20,550 bases of DNA from Haloarculaceae archaeon (GTDB lineage: Archaea > Halobacteriota > Halobacteria > Halobacteriales > Haloarculaceae), in NCBI GenBank assembly GCA_028274885.1, contig JAQCMX010000081.1, forward strand, positions 1-20,550, read 5' to 3'. Positions within the stretch are counted from its first letter, which is position 1. Each line of letters starts with the position of its first letter. The notes below the pieces were generated by a model, which saw only the letters and a program-made list of their open reading frames with translations, was not told the DNA's origin and ran no database searches. Positions 1-7,155 of this stretch are shown in pieces. A program made the position numbers and the translations under genes.

Positions 1-22
1 CGGGTAGCCACAACGCCGGATC

Positions 23-145
23 TCATACCCAGGCCCCGTTGTTCCGTGAGGAACAGCGGCCAAACCAGCCGCGGATCTGGAACTCGTTCCCGTAGTATCC
101 ACCCGGCCGTGACTTCGTCGCAAACGCTGTCGCCGCCGGCGACAT
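23..145 (-). CDS. Possible 40-aa basic hypothetical protein
   Basis: An ATG at 145 opens a 40-codon frame that ends in TGA at 23-25. Codons mostly end in G or C, and an AT-rich stretch (complement of gataaaaatag, 153-163) lies just upstream. The product is Gly/Arg/Asn-rich with one Cys, and it is basic, which is unusual in a haloarchaeon. I recognise no family. The same DNA holds a strong hairpin (32-61), so this could instead be non-coding. The minus frame is also open upstream of this ATG, antisense to surE, which weakens the case. Confidence 0.2.
   Translation of the reverse strand: MSPAATAFATKSRPGGYYGNEFQIRGWFGRCSSRNNGAWV
32..61. repeat. Imperfect inverted repeat / hairpin with GTGA tetraloop
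   Basis: GTTGTTCC (38-45) pairs with GGAACAGC (50-57) across a four-base GTGA loop, with one G-U pair. Flanking GGCC at 32-35 and 58-61 extends the stem past a two-base bulge. The loop read on the plus strand fits the GNRA pattern. It could be a terminator for a gene to the left of the window, part of a structured RNA, or chance within a small frame. No U-tract follows closely on either strand. Confidence 0.35.
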
Positions 146-178
146 GGTACGGTGATAAAAATAGTCACGCACGGCCGT

Positions 179-210
179 ACATAAAAAAGATTGTAATCGT
201 TCATACATCG
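179..210 (+). promoter_or_regulatory. Likely promoter of surE
   Basis: Two AT-rich candidate TATA boxes precede surE: ACATAAAAAA at 179-188, which would give a short leader, and TCATACAT at 201-208, about 23 bp before the ATG at 228, which would give a leaderless transcript. Archaeal TATA boxes sit roughly 25 bp before the transcription start, so either fits. No strong Shine-Dalgarno sequence is visible. Confidence 0.45.
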
Positions 211-227
211 CCGTCTCGGTATATCCG

Positions 228-1088
228 ATGATGGAACAAAACGTTCCGAGAATACTCCTCACGAACGACGATGGTATCGACGCCTCCGGTCTCGAGGCGG
301 TGTACGAACGACTGACCGACATCGGGGACGTTACCACCGTTGCTCCGGCGACAGACAACAGCGGTATCGGGCGTGTCCTCTCCATGGGCCGGTCAACTCC
401 GCTTACCTTCGGCGATGGTACCGATTCGATCGAGTTCGGCCCACCCGAGTACTCGTGGGAGGTCCCGTTCCGTTCCCACGAACTTGGGTACGAGGTGGTC
501 GGTACCCCTGCTGACTGTGTCGTTGCCGGCGTATCGGCTCTGGATATCGACCCGGATGTCGTCGTCTCCGGATGCAACCCCGGTCCAAACGTCGGACTGA
601 GCGTGTTCGGCCGATCGGGCACGGTCTCCGCGGCAGCGGAAGCCGCACACCGCGGTGTTCCCGGCATTGCCGTCTCCAGTACGAATGTCGAACTCGATCG
701 CGGCGACTTTGCGGTCGAATCGGACTTCGTCAGCCAACTCGTTCAGTTTGCGCTGCGCACCGATCTGTTCGACGACGTCGATTACCTGAATACGCTGGTG
801 CCGTCTTCCGTCCCCGATCGAGTCGTCATCGCCGAGCCCTCGGACTCGAACAATATTACCGCAGATATCGATCCGTCCGAAAACTGTTTCAGATTTAGCC
901 ACACCTACTTCGAGCAGTTACGGAACGGGAACGGGGTGGACCACAGGGTCGGGACGGATCGCCACGCCGTCGGACAAAACGAGGCGAGTATTTCACCACT
1001 GACCCTCCGGGAGGGGCCAGTCGAGAGCGCTTCTCTCGAGAGGTTTGGAGAGGAATACGAACCCGATGTCACTCGTTCGCCGAACTGA
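228..1088 (+). CDS. surE: 5'/3'-nucleotidase SurE
   Basis: SurE is a metal-dependent phosphatase that removes phosphate from nucleoside 5'- and 3'-monophosphates. The 286-aa product starts with the family signature: TNDDG (residues 12-16, with D14 and D15 as metal ligands), VAPATDNSG (38-46, S45 a ligand), GTPADCV (92-98) and SGCNPGPNVG (114-123, N117 a ligand). All four metal positions known from bacterial SurE are present. A second ATG follows at once at 231. The length is slightly above the usual 250-270 aa, with a polar C-terminal tail. The gene converges on the AbrB-PhoU gene to its right. A phosphate-releasing enzyme beside PhoU-type regulators and a phosphonate locus suggests a shared phosphorus theme, but that link is inferred. 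Confidence 0.93.
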   Translation: MMEQNVPRILLTNDDGIDASGLEAVYERLTDIGDVTTVAPATDNSGIGRVLSMGRSTPLTFGDGTDSIEFGPPEYSWEVPFRSHELGYEVVGTPADCVVAGVSALDIDPDVVVSGCNPGPNVGLSVFGRSGTVSAAAEAAHRGVPGIAVSSTNVELDRGDFAVESDFVSQLVQFALRTDLFDDVDYLNTLVPSSVPDRVVIAEPSDSNNITADIDPSENCFRFSHTYFEQLRNGNGVDHRVGTDRHAVGQNEASISPLTLREGPVESASLERFGEEYEPDVTRSPN

Positions 1089-1166
1089 TAACAGGCGTGG
1101 ACACCGTCGCCGGGGGGCACACCGCGGCCACCGGAGTGGCCCGAACTGTTGCGTGACGGGCCGGGG

Positions 1167-2183
1167 CTATCCGGTGTCGGCGGCGTTCCGTGCGACCTGC
1201 TCGACCCCGATTTCTGCGACGTTTGCGCCGTATTCGGCGGTCCGGCGGATGCTGTCGAGGATGAGCCCCACGATATAGGCCTCTGCGGTGTTTTCGTGCT
1301 CGTACAACTGCTCGTCTAACTCCCCGATCCCCGTTCTCAGTTCGTCTCGCGTCGTAAGGGCGTTGAGCGCGCCCTCGACGCCGGCGTCGGCGAGGACCAC
1401 ATCGGCAGCGGTGTCGATCACCCGCCTGGAACGCGATGCGAGCGTCTCGATGTCGCCTTCGATGTGGGCAGGGACAGTTGCGTCGGGGTCGAGCGCAAAC
1501 CGTGCGATCTTCTCGGCGTGGTCGGCAATCCGCTCGAACTGCCGACTCACGTAGTAGTACTCGAACAGTTCGTCGCGGCTGGCCTCGAGTTTCTCGACCT
1601 CGTGGAGATCGGTAAGCGCCCGCCTGAAGTGTCGGGTAACCATTGCGAACAGCTTGTCGGCCTCGCTTTCGCGGTCGATCACCCGCCTGGCAAGCGTCTC
1701 GTTGCTGTCCAGCACTGCCGTCACTGCGTCGCGGTGCATCCCGAGGATCACGAGGCGAAGCCGGAGTGCGGACTTGCGGACATCGACGTTGTCGGCGTCG
1801 ATGAGATTCGTCAGTCGGATTCTGGTCTCCCCGGCTTCTAGCATCTCGAAGCCCGAGAGTCCCCTGACGGTCTCTTCTATCGTCTCCCGCCGTTCGGCCG
1901 GGTGAGCTGTCTTGTCAAAAAGCGTCAGTTCGTCGAATCCGACCGCGTGGAACGCCCGGATGCGCTGTCTGACAGCGTAATCCGAATCGGTCGGGATGTC
2001 GACCGTCGCGGTCTGTGTCTCGGTCGACCGGTCTGTCCGCGTTTCGATCAGCAACGAGCCATCGCCGTTGGGGTACAGGGTGAGCGTCGAACCCGCCTCG
2101 ATACCGTGCTCTCGTGCCCAGGACTTCGGGAGGGACACGGTGTAGGTGGTTCCGCCGGACAGCTGAACCTTTCGTGTTTCCAT
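1167..2183 (-). CDS. AbrB/SpoVT-PhoU domain regulator of phosphate metabolism
   Basis: The 338-aa protein joins an N-terminal AbrB/SpoVT-type swapped-hairpin DNA-binding domain (about residues 1-48, with VQLSGGTTYTVSLPKSWA and GIEAGSTL) to two PhoU-type helical bundles (about 100-335). ESEADKLFAMVTRHFRRAL and the YYYVSRQFERIADHAEKIA stretch match PhoU bundle signatures. Such fusions are common in haloarchaea near phosphate transport genes and probably regulate transcription. The ATG at 2183 is chosen because the AbrB domain begins at once. AT-rich boxes (GTATAC about 2204-2209, AAAATAATAC 2211-2220) sit about 23-32 bp upstream, so the mRNA is probably leaderless. The gene is divergent from the winged-helix PhoU gene and shares its control region. 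Which promoters it controls is unknown. Confidence 0.88.
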   Translation of the reverse strand: METRKVQLSGGTTYTVSLPKSWAREHGIEAGSTLTLYPNGDGSLLIETRTDRSTETQTATVDIPTDSDYAVRQRIRAFHAVGFDELTLFDKTAHPAERRETIEETVRGLSGFEMLEAGETRIRLTNLIDADNVDVRKSALRLRLVILGMHRDAVTAVLDSNETLARRVIDRESEADKLFAMVTRHFRRALTDLHEVEKLEASRDELFEYYYVSRQFERIADHAEKIARFALDPDATVPAHIEGDIETLASRSRRVIDTAADVVLADAGVEGALNALTTRDELRTGIGELDEQLYEHENTAEAYIVGLILDSIRRTAEYGANVAEIGVEQVARNAADTG

Positions 2184-2378
2184 ATACCGACCGCGACGGA
2201 CCGGTATACAGTATTATTTTATATGAACGGTCTGTTCCAGTATGTACCCGAGTGTATCTGTACATAACGTTTCGAGTGGTGGTTCGTTCCGGGACTCGGT
2301 GGTTGCTCTCACCCCTGTACATACCGGTCCGGACAATCTGTGCAGTACTGCTAATACCCGGTGACCGGACGTACAGCT
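2184..2378. promoter_or_regulatory. Divergent promoter/operator region between two PhoU-type regulators
   Basis: ATACCG at 2184-2189 and CGGTAT at 2202-2207 form an inverted pair between the TATA region and start codon of the leftward gene. GGACCGGTAT (2198-2207) recurs as its exact reverse complement ATACCGGTCC at 2321-2330. The palindrome GTCCGGAC lies at 2327-2334. The rightward gene has a TATA-like TAATAC at 2352-2357, about 24 bp before its ATG. The arrangement suggests cross-regulation or autoregulation by one of the flanking proteins. The binding partner is inferred. Confidence 0.55.
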
Positions 2379-3263
2379 ATGTCCAACCGAACCTGGCAGC
2401 GCTCGCTGACTGCGGGTCAACACGGACGGGATGCGACACGGGCACAGCTCGTCGAGGCGATCGACAGGACCGTTCCCGAGACGAAGTCGGAGCTCGCACG
2501 GACGGTCGGCCTCTCCGAACAGTATCTCTCGGAGCTCCTGCAGGATCTCAAGGCTACTGGCACGATTAAAAAAAGTTACGTCGTCGATAACGCGGCGCTG
2601 TACGACAACGCCGAGCGCGTCTCGGAACTGTACGCGCTAGCAGACGGGGCCGACGACCGGGGGACGGCCGTGCTTGAGCTACTCGAACGACTGGAGTCGG
2701 TGACCACACAGCAGTACGATGCCGCCCGCGCGGCGGTCATGGGTGAGCCGGTCGACCAGTCTGCGGACACACTGGAGTCGCTGACCAACGAGCGCTACTC
2801 GGCGGTTCTGTCCGAACTCAAATCCTACACGCTAACGACGGATTGGCCTGGAAACCGGGTTGCAGCCGATCTTTCCACCATCGCGACGAATCTCGAAATT
2901 GTCGGGGACAGGGCCTGCTTCATCGCCGACGTCGTCGACCGGGAGGGGATGAGTGCAACCGGCGTCGTGGGTGAACGGCTGGGTGACATCTTCGAATCCG
3001 GGGCCCGGATCAACGAGTACTTTGTGCGGATCACCTTCGACTGCGAACCCGGCGTTCACGAACACCTCCGCGAGGAAGAGGAGACCGTCCACCGGGACCT
3101 CGACGAACTGTTCGAACTGGTGACGGCCTACGACCCCGACATGTACGGTAATCTCGTCTCGGTTACCCGCGCGCTCGAACGGGCGATCTACTACTGGGTC
3201 GACGCCGCCGAACTGGCAGTCTCCCTTCATACCGGTGTTGCTCCCGACCACGTCGAACTGTAG
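2379..3263 (+). CDS. Winged-helix-PhoU domain transcriptional regulator
   Basis: The 294-aa protein has an N-terminal winged-helix DNA-binding domain (about residues 17-70: ETKSELARTVGLSEQYLSEL, then LKATGTIKKSY as the wing region). A PhoU-like helical bundle follows to the C-terminus, with ATNLEIVGDRACFIADVVD and VSVTRALERAIYYWVDAAE as bundle motifs. Haloarchaeal wHTH-PhoU proteins are thought to link phosphate status to transcription. The frame could begin at GTG 2361, but ATG 2379 sits about 24 bp after TAATAC and fits leaderless transcription, so I chose it. It converges on the phosphonate uptake operon's last gene. Its position beside the locus makes it the best candidate phn regulator, though that is inferred. 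Confidence 0.82.
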   Translation: MSNRTWQRSLTAGQHGRDATRAQLVEAIDRTVPETKSELARTVGLSEQYLSELLQDLKATGTIKKSYVVDNAALYDNAERVSELYALADGADDRGTAVLELLERLESVTTQQYDAARAAVMGEPVDQSADTLESLTNERYSAVLSELKSYTLTTDWPGNRVAADLSTIATNLEIVGDRACFIADVVDREGMSATGVVGERLGDIFESGARINEYFVRITFDCEPGVHEHLREEEETVHRDLDELFELVTAYDPDMYGNLVSVTRALERAIYYWVDAAELAVSLHTGVAPDHVEL

Positions 3264-3383
3264 CTCCGGCGCCTTTGCCCGTCGGTCGTTCGTGACTCTT
3301 ACCCGCTACGACTCGACAGCATCGGCGTTTCAGCCCGTGAAATACTCATACTGTGATCTCGGCCCGAAGACAGTACGATTGTC

Positions 3384-4040
3384 TCACCCTGTCGTCGGGG
3401 TTTCGGGTGCGTACCGGTCGAGAAAGGTCTCCAGGTCACGGAACGTGTCGAGCCGTTCGGCGAGGGTATCGTGATCCCAGTCCCACCATTCGGTCGCTTC
3501 GATCCGTCTTGCAACCGACGCCGAGAACCGGCGCCGGATCGGCTCGGCTGGGTTCCCACCGACGACGGTGTACGGAGACACGTCGTCGGTTACGACAGCA
3601 CCCGCACCGACGACCGCGCCGTTGCCGACTGTGACACCCGGCAAGACGATCGCCCCGTGACCGATCCATACGTCGTGGCCAACTGCCACGGGTTGGTCGG
3701 CACGCCACTCGAAGACGGATTCGTCGTCATCACCTAAGCCGTACTGCTGTGCCCGGTAGCTGAAGTGGTGGGCCGTCGGGCGATCGATGGGGTGGTTCGT
3801 CGCCCCGAGTCTGGCGGCGGCAGCGACGCTCCCGAACGTCCCGACGGTGGTGTAATCCAGCTGTACCCGTTCCATCAGGTACGTGTAATCGCCAACTGTC
3901 GACTCGCTCACCCGCGTGTGGGGGTGGAGTTCGGTCCACGCACCAAGCTTGCTGTCGGTGATCGAAACGGGTTCGTGCAGCGTCGGTTCCGGACCGAGCG
4001 TCCGGGCTCGGTCGGGTCCGTGGTCGTCGTAGTGGAACAC
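3384..4040 (-). CDS. Phosphonate-locus hexapeptide-repeat (DapH/GlmU-type) transferase
   Basis: The 218-aa protein is a left-handed beta-helix acyltransferase. Repeats run through about residues 15-60, and the classic C-terminal block VGHDVWIGHGAIVLPG plus VVGAGAVVTDDVSPYTVVGG is present, ending in NPAEPIRRRF and a WWDW motif. NHPIDRPTAHHFSY holds the candidate catalytic histidine. It resembles the transferase family found in phosphonate (phn) operons (as I recall, TIGR03308). Its acyl donor and acceptor are unproven; N-acetylation of an aminophosphonate, as PhnO does, is one possibility. The GTG start at 4040 lies 2 nt after the phnE stop and the beta-helix begins soon after, so it is the fourth gene of the uptake operon. 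The open frame extends upstream within phnE, but that part has no family character. Confidence 0.85.
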   Translation of the reverse strand: MFHYDDHGPDRARTLGPEPTLHEPVSITDSKLGAWTELHPHTRVSESTVGDYTYLMERVQLDYTTVGTFGSVAAAARLGATNHPIDRPTAHHFSYRAQQYGLGDDDESVFEWRADQPVAVGHDVWIGHGAIVLPGVTVGNGAVVGAGAVVTDDVSPYTVVGGNPAEPIRRRFSASVARRIEATEWWDWDHDTLAERLDTFRDLETFLDRYAPETPTTG

Positions 4041-4042
4041 GC

Positions 4043-5068
4043 TCAGCGCCGCCCCATCGTCGAGGCGATGATCTTTTTGGGAGCGGTGGCGAGCGATTCG
4101 ATCACGCCCGACCGCTCGACGGTGTCGTCCTCGCGCAGTGCCGACCGGACGCGCTGGCTGGCCAGTTCGACCGAGGCAGCCAGCAGGAAAATGAGGATGA
4201 TACAGGCCATCATCTCCGTGTAATTGAACGTTTGTCGCTGGATGTACAGTTCGAGACCAAGCCCGCCGGCACCGATGATACCGAGTCCGATTGCTGCCCT
4301 GACGTTGTGCTCGAGATCGAAGGCGATCCAGGCGATAAACTGTCGGAACACCTGACTCAGCATGCCGAAGGTGACGATCTGTGAACTGCTCGCGCCGGTC
4401 GATCGGATCCCCTCGATGGGGCCGTCCTCGATCTCTTCGAGTTCGTCGGTAAACAGTCGTCCGAGATATCCGGTGGTGTCGACCATGATCGCTAAGGCGC
4501 CGGTAAACGGCGTGACACCAGCCAGTGGGATCAGAATCAGAAACCACACTAGCCCCGGAATCGCGCGGATGAGACTCATCGTCCCGCGGAAAAGGAAATT
4601 GAACGGGTACGGAATCACTCGCTCACTCGACATCACGCCGAAAAAAAGCGCCAGCGGCAGACCGAGTACCGTCCCGGCGAAGGCGACGGACATCGTGACG
4701 AACGTTGCCCCCCAGACGATCTGGCCACCTTCGATCGCAAGGATGAGATTCTCCTCCATGATAAAACTCCAGTATGCACCCAGGTCGACGAACGGAACAC
4801 CGAAGTACGTCGTCGGCGGGAAGTACGCCGCCAGTGCCTCCTGGAACTGGTCGAGTTGGCCGACCAGTTCGGCGAGATTGAACTCGATGATGCGGAGACT
4901 GCTATAGAACAATGCAAATGTGAAGACGAGTCCGCCGAGCGTCCAGAGTCGCCGCTTTGTCTTGCGGCGTTTCATATCTTGGAGCTTCTGTTCGGCCGGC
5001 GAGTCGCCGAGTTCGGCGTAGCCAAAGTAGGCCGCGAGCGTGTTGCCCTTCGAGGGTGGCGTGCTCAT
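4043..5068 (-). CDS. phnE: Phosphonate ABC transporter permease PhnE
   Basis: PhnE forms the membrane channel of the phosphonate importer. The 341-aa protein has hydrophobic segments near residues 41-60, 115-145, 155-195, 230-265 and 280-300. The cytoplasmic EAA-type loop that contacts the ATPase is visible as EGIRSTGASSSQIVTFGML. The block AIGLGIIGAGGLG is characteristic of PhnE/PtxC permeases. It is longer than many bacterial PhnE (about 260-280 aa) because of a charged N-terminal stretch and the first extra helix. The start ATG overlaps the phnC stop by 4 bp (ATGA), which implies translational coupling. The transferase gene follows 2 nt after the stop. Confidence 0.95.
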   Translation of the reverse strand: MSTPPSKGNTLAAYFGYAELGDSPAEQKLQDMKRRKTKRRLWTLGGLVFTFALFYSSLRIIEFNLAELVGQLDQFQEALAAYFPPTTYFGVPFVDLGAYWSFIMEENLILAIEGGQIVWGATFVTMSVAFAGTVLGLPLALFFGVMSSERVIPYPFNFLFRGTMSLIRAIPGLVWFLILIPLAGVTPFTGALAIMVDTTGYLGRLFTDELEEIEDGPIEGIRSTGASSSQIVTFGMLSQVFRQFIAWIAFDLEHNVRAAIGLGIIGAGGLGLELYIQRQTFNYTEMMACIILIFLLAASVELASQRVRSALREDDTVERSGVIESLATAPKKIIASTMGRR

Positions 5069-5886
5069 GCTTCGATCTCCTGCTCGACGTCGGTGGGTTC
5101 CGCTTCGTCGTCCTGCCCGTTCGCGGCCACCCCGTTGCCTTTTGTGCTTGCTTGCGTCGCGAGGCTGACGGTTTCGACGCTGCCGTAGAGGTCGTCGATC
5201 AACCCCGGGGTGAGTTCCCCGCGCCCGACGTCGAACAGCTTCTGTCCGTCACGCAGTCCAATAAACCGATCGCCGAAGTGGGCGGCGACGTTCACCTGAT
5301 GGAGGCTCACGAGCGCGGTCACGTCGTGTTCCATTGCGGCCTTACGGAGGTACTGCATTACCGTCTCGGCACTGGAGGGGTCGAGGCTTGCGACCGGTTC
5401 GTCGGCCAACAACAGCTGTGGGTCTTGGACGAGCGCGCGGGCGATCCCGACCCGTTGCTGTTGACCGCCGGACATCTGTGCGACCTTCTGGTGGCCCTCT
5501 TCTAGCAGACCGACCGTTTCGAGCGCTTCCAGCGCCCGGAGTTTGTCCTCGTGGGACTGCCACTGTAGCGCACTCCGGAGCATCGAGACTCGACTGAGCG
5601 AACCTGTCAGGGAGTTTAGATACGCCGAGACGCCCTCGACGAGGTTGTGCTGCTGGAAGATCATCCCGATGTCCGCCCGCGAGCCGGTGACTTCCTCATC
5701 GTTGAGGTAGATCGCCCCCTCCGTCGGCCCGGTCAGTCCGTTCACACACCGCAACAGCGTCGACTTGCCGGCTCCGGACCTGCCCAGCAAAACGACGAAC
5801 TCGTCTTCGATCTCGAAGGAGATGTCTTCGAGAGCGGTCACGTCACCGTAGTACTTCGATACGTTCTCAACTTTGAGTGTACTCAT
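5065..5886 (-). CDS. phnC: Phosphonate ABC transporter ATP-binding protein PhnC
   Basis: PhnC hydrolyses ATP to drive phosphonate import. All ABC motifs are present in the 273-aa protein: Walker A GRSGAGKST (35-43), Q-loop IFQQHNLV, signature MSGGQQQRVGIARAL, Walker B LLLADEPVASLDP and switch histidine in LVSLHQV. The insertion after the Q-loop (the LTGSLSRVSMLR region) is typical of the PhnC subfamily. The last 30 or so residues form an acidic, low-complexity tail. The gene lies 23 bp downstream of phnD and overlaps phnE by 4 bp, so it belongs to the leftward uptake operon. Confidence 0.96.
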   Translation of the reverse strand: MSTLKVENVSKYYGDVTALEDISFEIEDEFVVLLGRSGAGKSTLLRCVNGLTGPTEGAIYLNDEEVTGSRADIGMIFQQHNLVEGVSAYLNSLTGSLSRVSMLRSALQWQSHEDKLRALEALETVGLLEEGHQKVAQMSGGQQQRVGIARALVQDPQLLLADEPVASLDPSSAETVMQYLRKAAMEHDVTALVSLHQVNVAAHFGDRFIGLRDGQKLFDVGRGELTPGLIDDLYGSVETVSLATQASTKGNGVAANGQDDEAEPTDVEQEIEA

Positions 5887-5909
5887 AGCTGTATTCTCCT
5901 GCGAGGCGA

Positions 5910-6929
5910 TTACGCCGAGGGGTCGATACCGACGGTGTTCATCCGTTCGATGACCGGTTGGTAGTCCTCAAGTGAGGTATCACGCAACGTCGAGAACGGC
6001 AGTTCCTCCTCGTCGTAATCCTCCGGGTAGTACTGTTCGATCATATCTTGGTCCGAGTTCCGGAGTGCCTCGCCAATCTCCGATTTCTTGTCGGATTCCC
6101 ACGACGTACGGGCGTACATCGGTTGTTTCGGGATGGGAAACGACCACCAGATCGGCTTGAACTGTGGCGATTCGGTGCCCATCGTGTCCAGAAACGAACT
6201 CTTCTCCTCGACGCGGTCGGGAACCTCAGTGCCCTCCGGCAGATGTGGGATCCCGTTGCCACCCCACGTGGTCGCGCCGTTGGCCTCGCCGTTTGCGAGT
6301 CGCTGGAGCGCCTGGTCGTGGTCTGTCCAACTCCCATTGAAATCGACCGGGTCCCCCTTTGGCGCTTCGCCGATGTCGAGTCCGGCCTCTTGCAGTGTGT
6401 AGAGTGCGAAAATCGAGCCGCTGGTCGAGAGACGATCGGCAAACGCCCACGTTCTCCCTTCCACGTCAGTCCGTTCGTCGATCTCCGAATCCGGCTGAAC
6501 AAGCATCATCGAAAAGTAAAATGCGGAGCCGCCTGTCACGGTCGTCCCGTAGACGTCCATGAGACTCGGCTTCGACAGCAACGTCACGTCGTCCATTCCG
6601 ATTTCGGCCTGTTCGCTTTCCAGTGCCGGGCGAATCGCCGAGTAGTCGGTTGGAACCTGCATTTCGACGTCCACGCCGTCTACCTCTCCATTGATCAGGT
6701 TCTGGACAGGTTTGTACCGTCGTCTCGCGTCCGCCGGTGTCCCCGGCGTCAACAGCATTGTGATGGATTCTGCGTCACCTGAGCCACCGCCGCCGCCACA
6801 GCCTGCGAGTGCTGCGGTGGCCGCGGTCGCTGCGCTGCTTGCGATGAATCTTCGCCGACTGACTGACCCTGTCTGGCCGTCTGTCGATACCGATACGTCG
6901 GATCGAGCGTCCTCAGATCTGTCTGACAT
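5910..6929 (-). CDS. phnD: Phosphonate ABC transporter substrate-binding lipoprotein PhnD
   Basis: PhnD captures phosphonates outside the cell and delivers them to PhnE. The 339-aa precursor has a Tat motif (SRRRF, about residue 25), a hydrophobic Ala/Thr segment and a lipobox LAGC followed by a Gly-rich linker. It is therefore probably exported folded and lipid-anchored, as usual in haloarchaea. The mature part carries PhnD/TauA-type type 2 periplasmic-binding features: TPADARRRYKPVQNLI, DYSAIRPALESEQAEIG, GRTWAFADRLSTSGS and the ATTWGG region. ATG 6929 is preferred over GTG 6932 because a TATA-like TTATTTGATC (complement of 6951-6960) lies about 25 bp upstream. It is the first gene of the uptake operon. 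Confidence 0.95.
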   Translation of the reverse strand: MSDRSEDARSDVSVSTDGQTGSVSRRRFIASSAATAATAALAGCGGGGGSGDAESITMLLTPGTPADARRRYKPVQNLINGEVDGVDVEMQVPTDYSAIRPALESEQAEIGMDDVTLLSKPSLMDVYGTTVTGGSAFYFSMMLVQPDSEIDERTDVEGRTWAFADRLSTSGSIFALYTLQEAGLDIGEAPKGDPVDFNGSWTDHDQALQRLANGEANGATTWGGNGIPHLPEGTEVPDRVEEKSSFLDTMGTESPQFKPIWWSFPIPKQPMYARTSWESDKKSEIGEALRNSDQDMIEQYYPEDYDEEELPFSTLRDTSLEDYQPVIERMNTVGIDPSA

Positions 6930-7155
6930 CACCTGGAACCTGGAAAACCGATCAAATAACTGTTCAGTGGGGAGAGTCTAAAGCCTCTGTAGCGCCTCGC
7001 GCTTGGTCCGGACTGTTCCGCCGATCTGGAAACAGAGTCCGGACTCGTCTGTACGCTGTGTGACAGTCGATGGGTTCGGCACCGATGTCGAACGGTACAC
7101 AGAGAGTACCGAGCGAATCCTTATGCGGTCGTTGTGGCGTGTTTCGATCAAGTGT
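6930..7155. promoter_or_regulatory. Divergent phnD / phnG control region
   Basis: This 226-bp spacer drives both phosphonate operons. On the left, the phnD TATA-like box is the complement of 6951-6960. On the right, a CTTATG box near 7120-7125 lies about 32 bp before the phnG ATG. Between them, GTCCGGACT (7006-7014) and its reverse complement AGTCCGGAC (7036-7044) form a 9-bp inverted repeat, and each arm contains the palindrome GTCCGGAC. A second inverted repeat, CGGTAC (7093-7098) and GTACCG (7106-7111), lies just before the phnG box. These are plausible operators; the proteins that bind them are unknown. Confidence 0.6.

Noticed and set aside
393..902. 169-codon minus-strand frame within surE
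   Set aside because: It is fully antisense to surE, whose active-site motifs are all present.
4041..4547. Upstream extension of the hexapeptide transferase frame inside phnE
   Set aside because: The extension is Arg/His-rich shadow sequence antisense-free but out of frame with phnE; the family starts just after GTG 4040.
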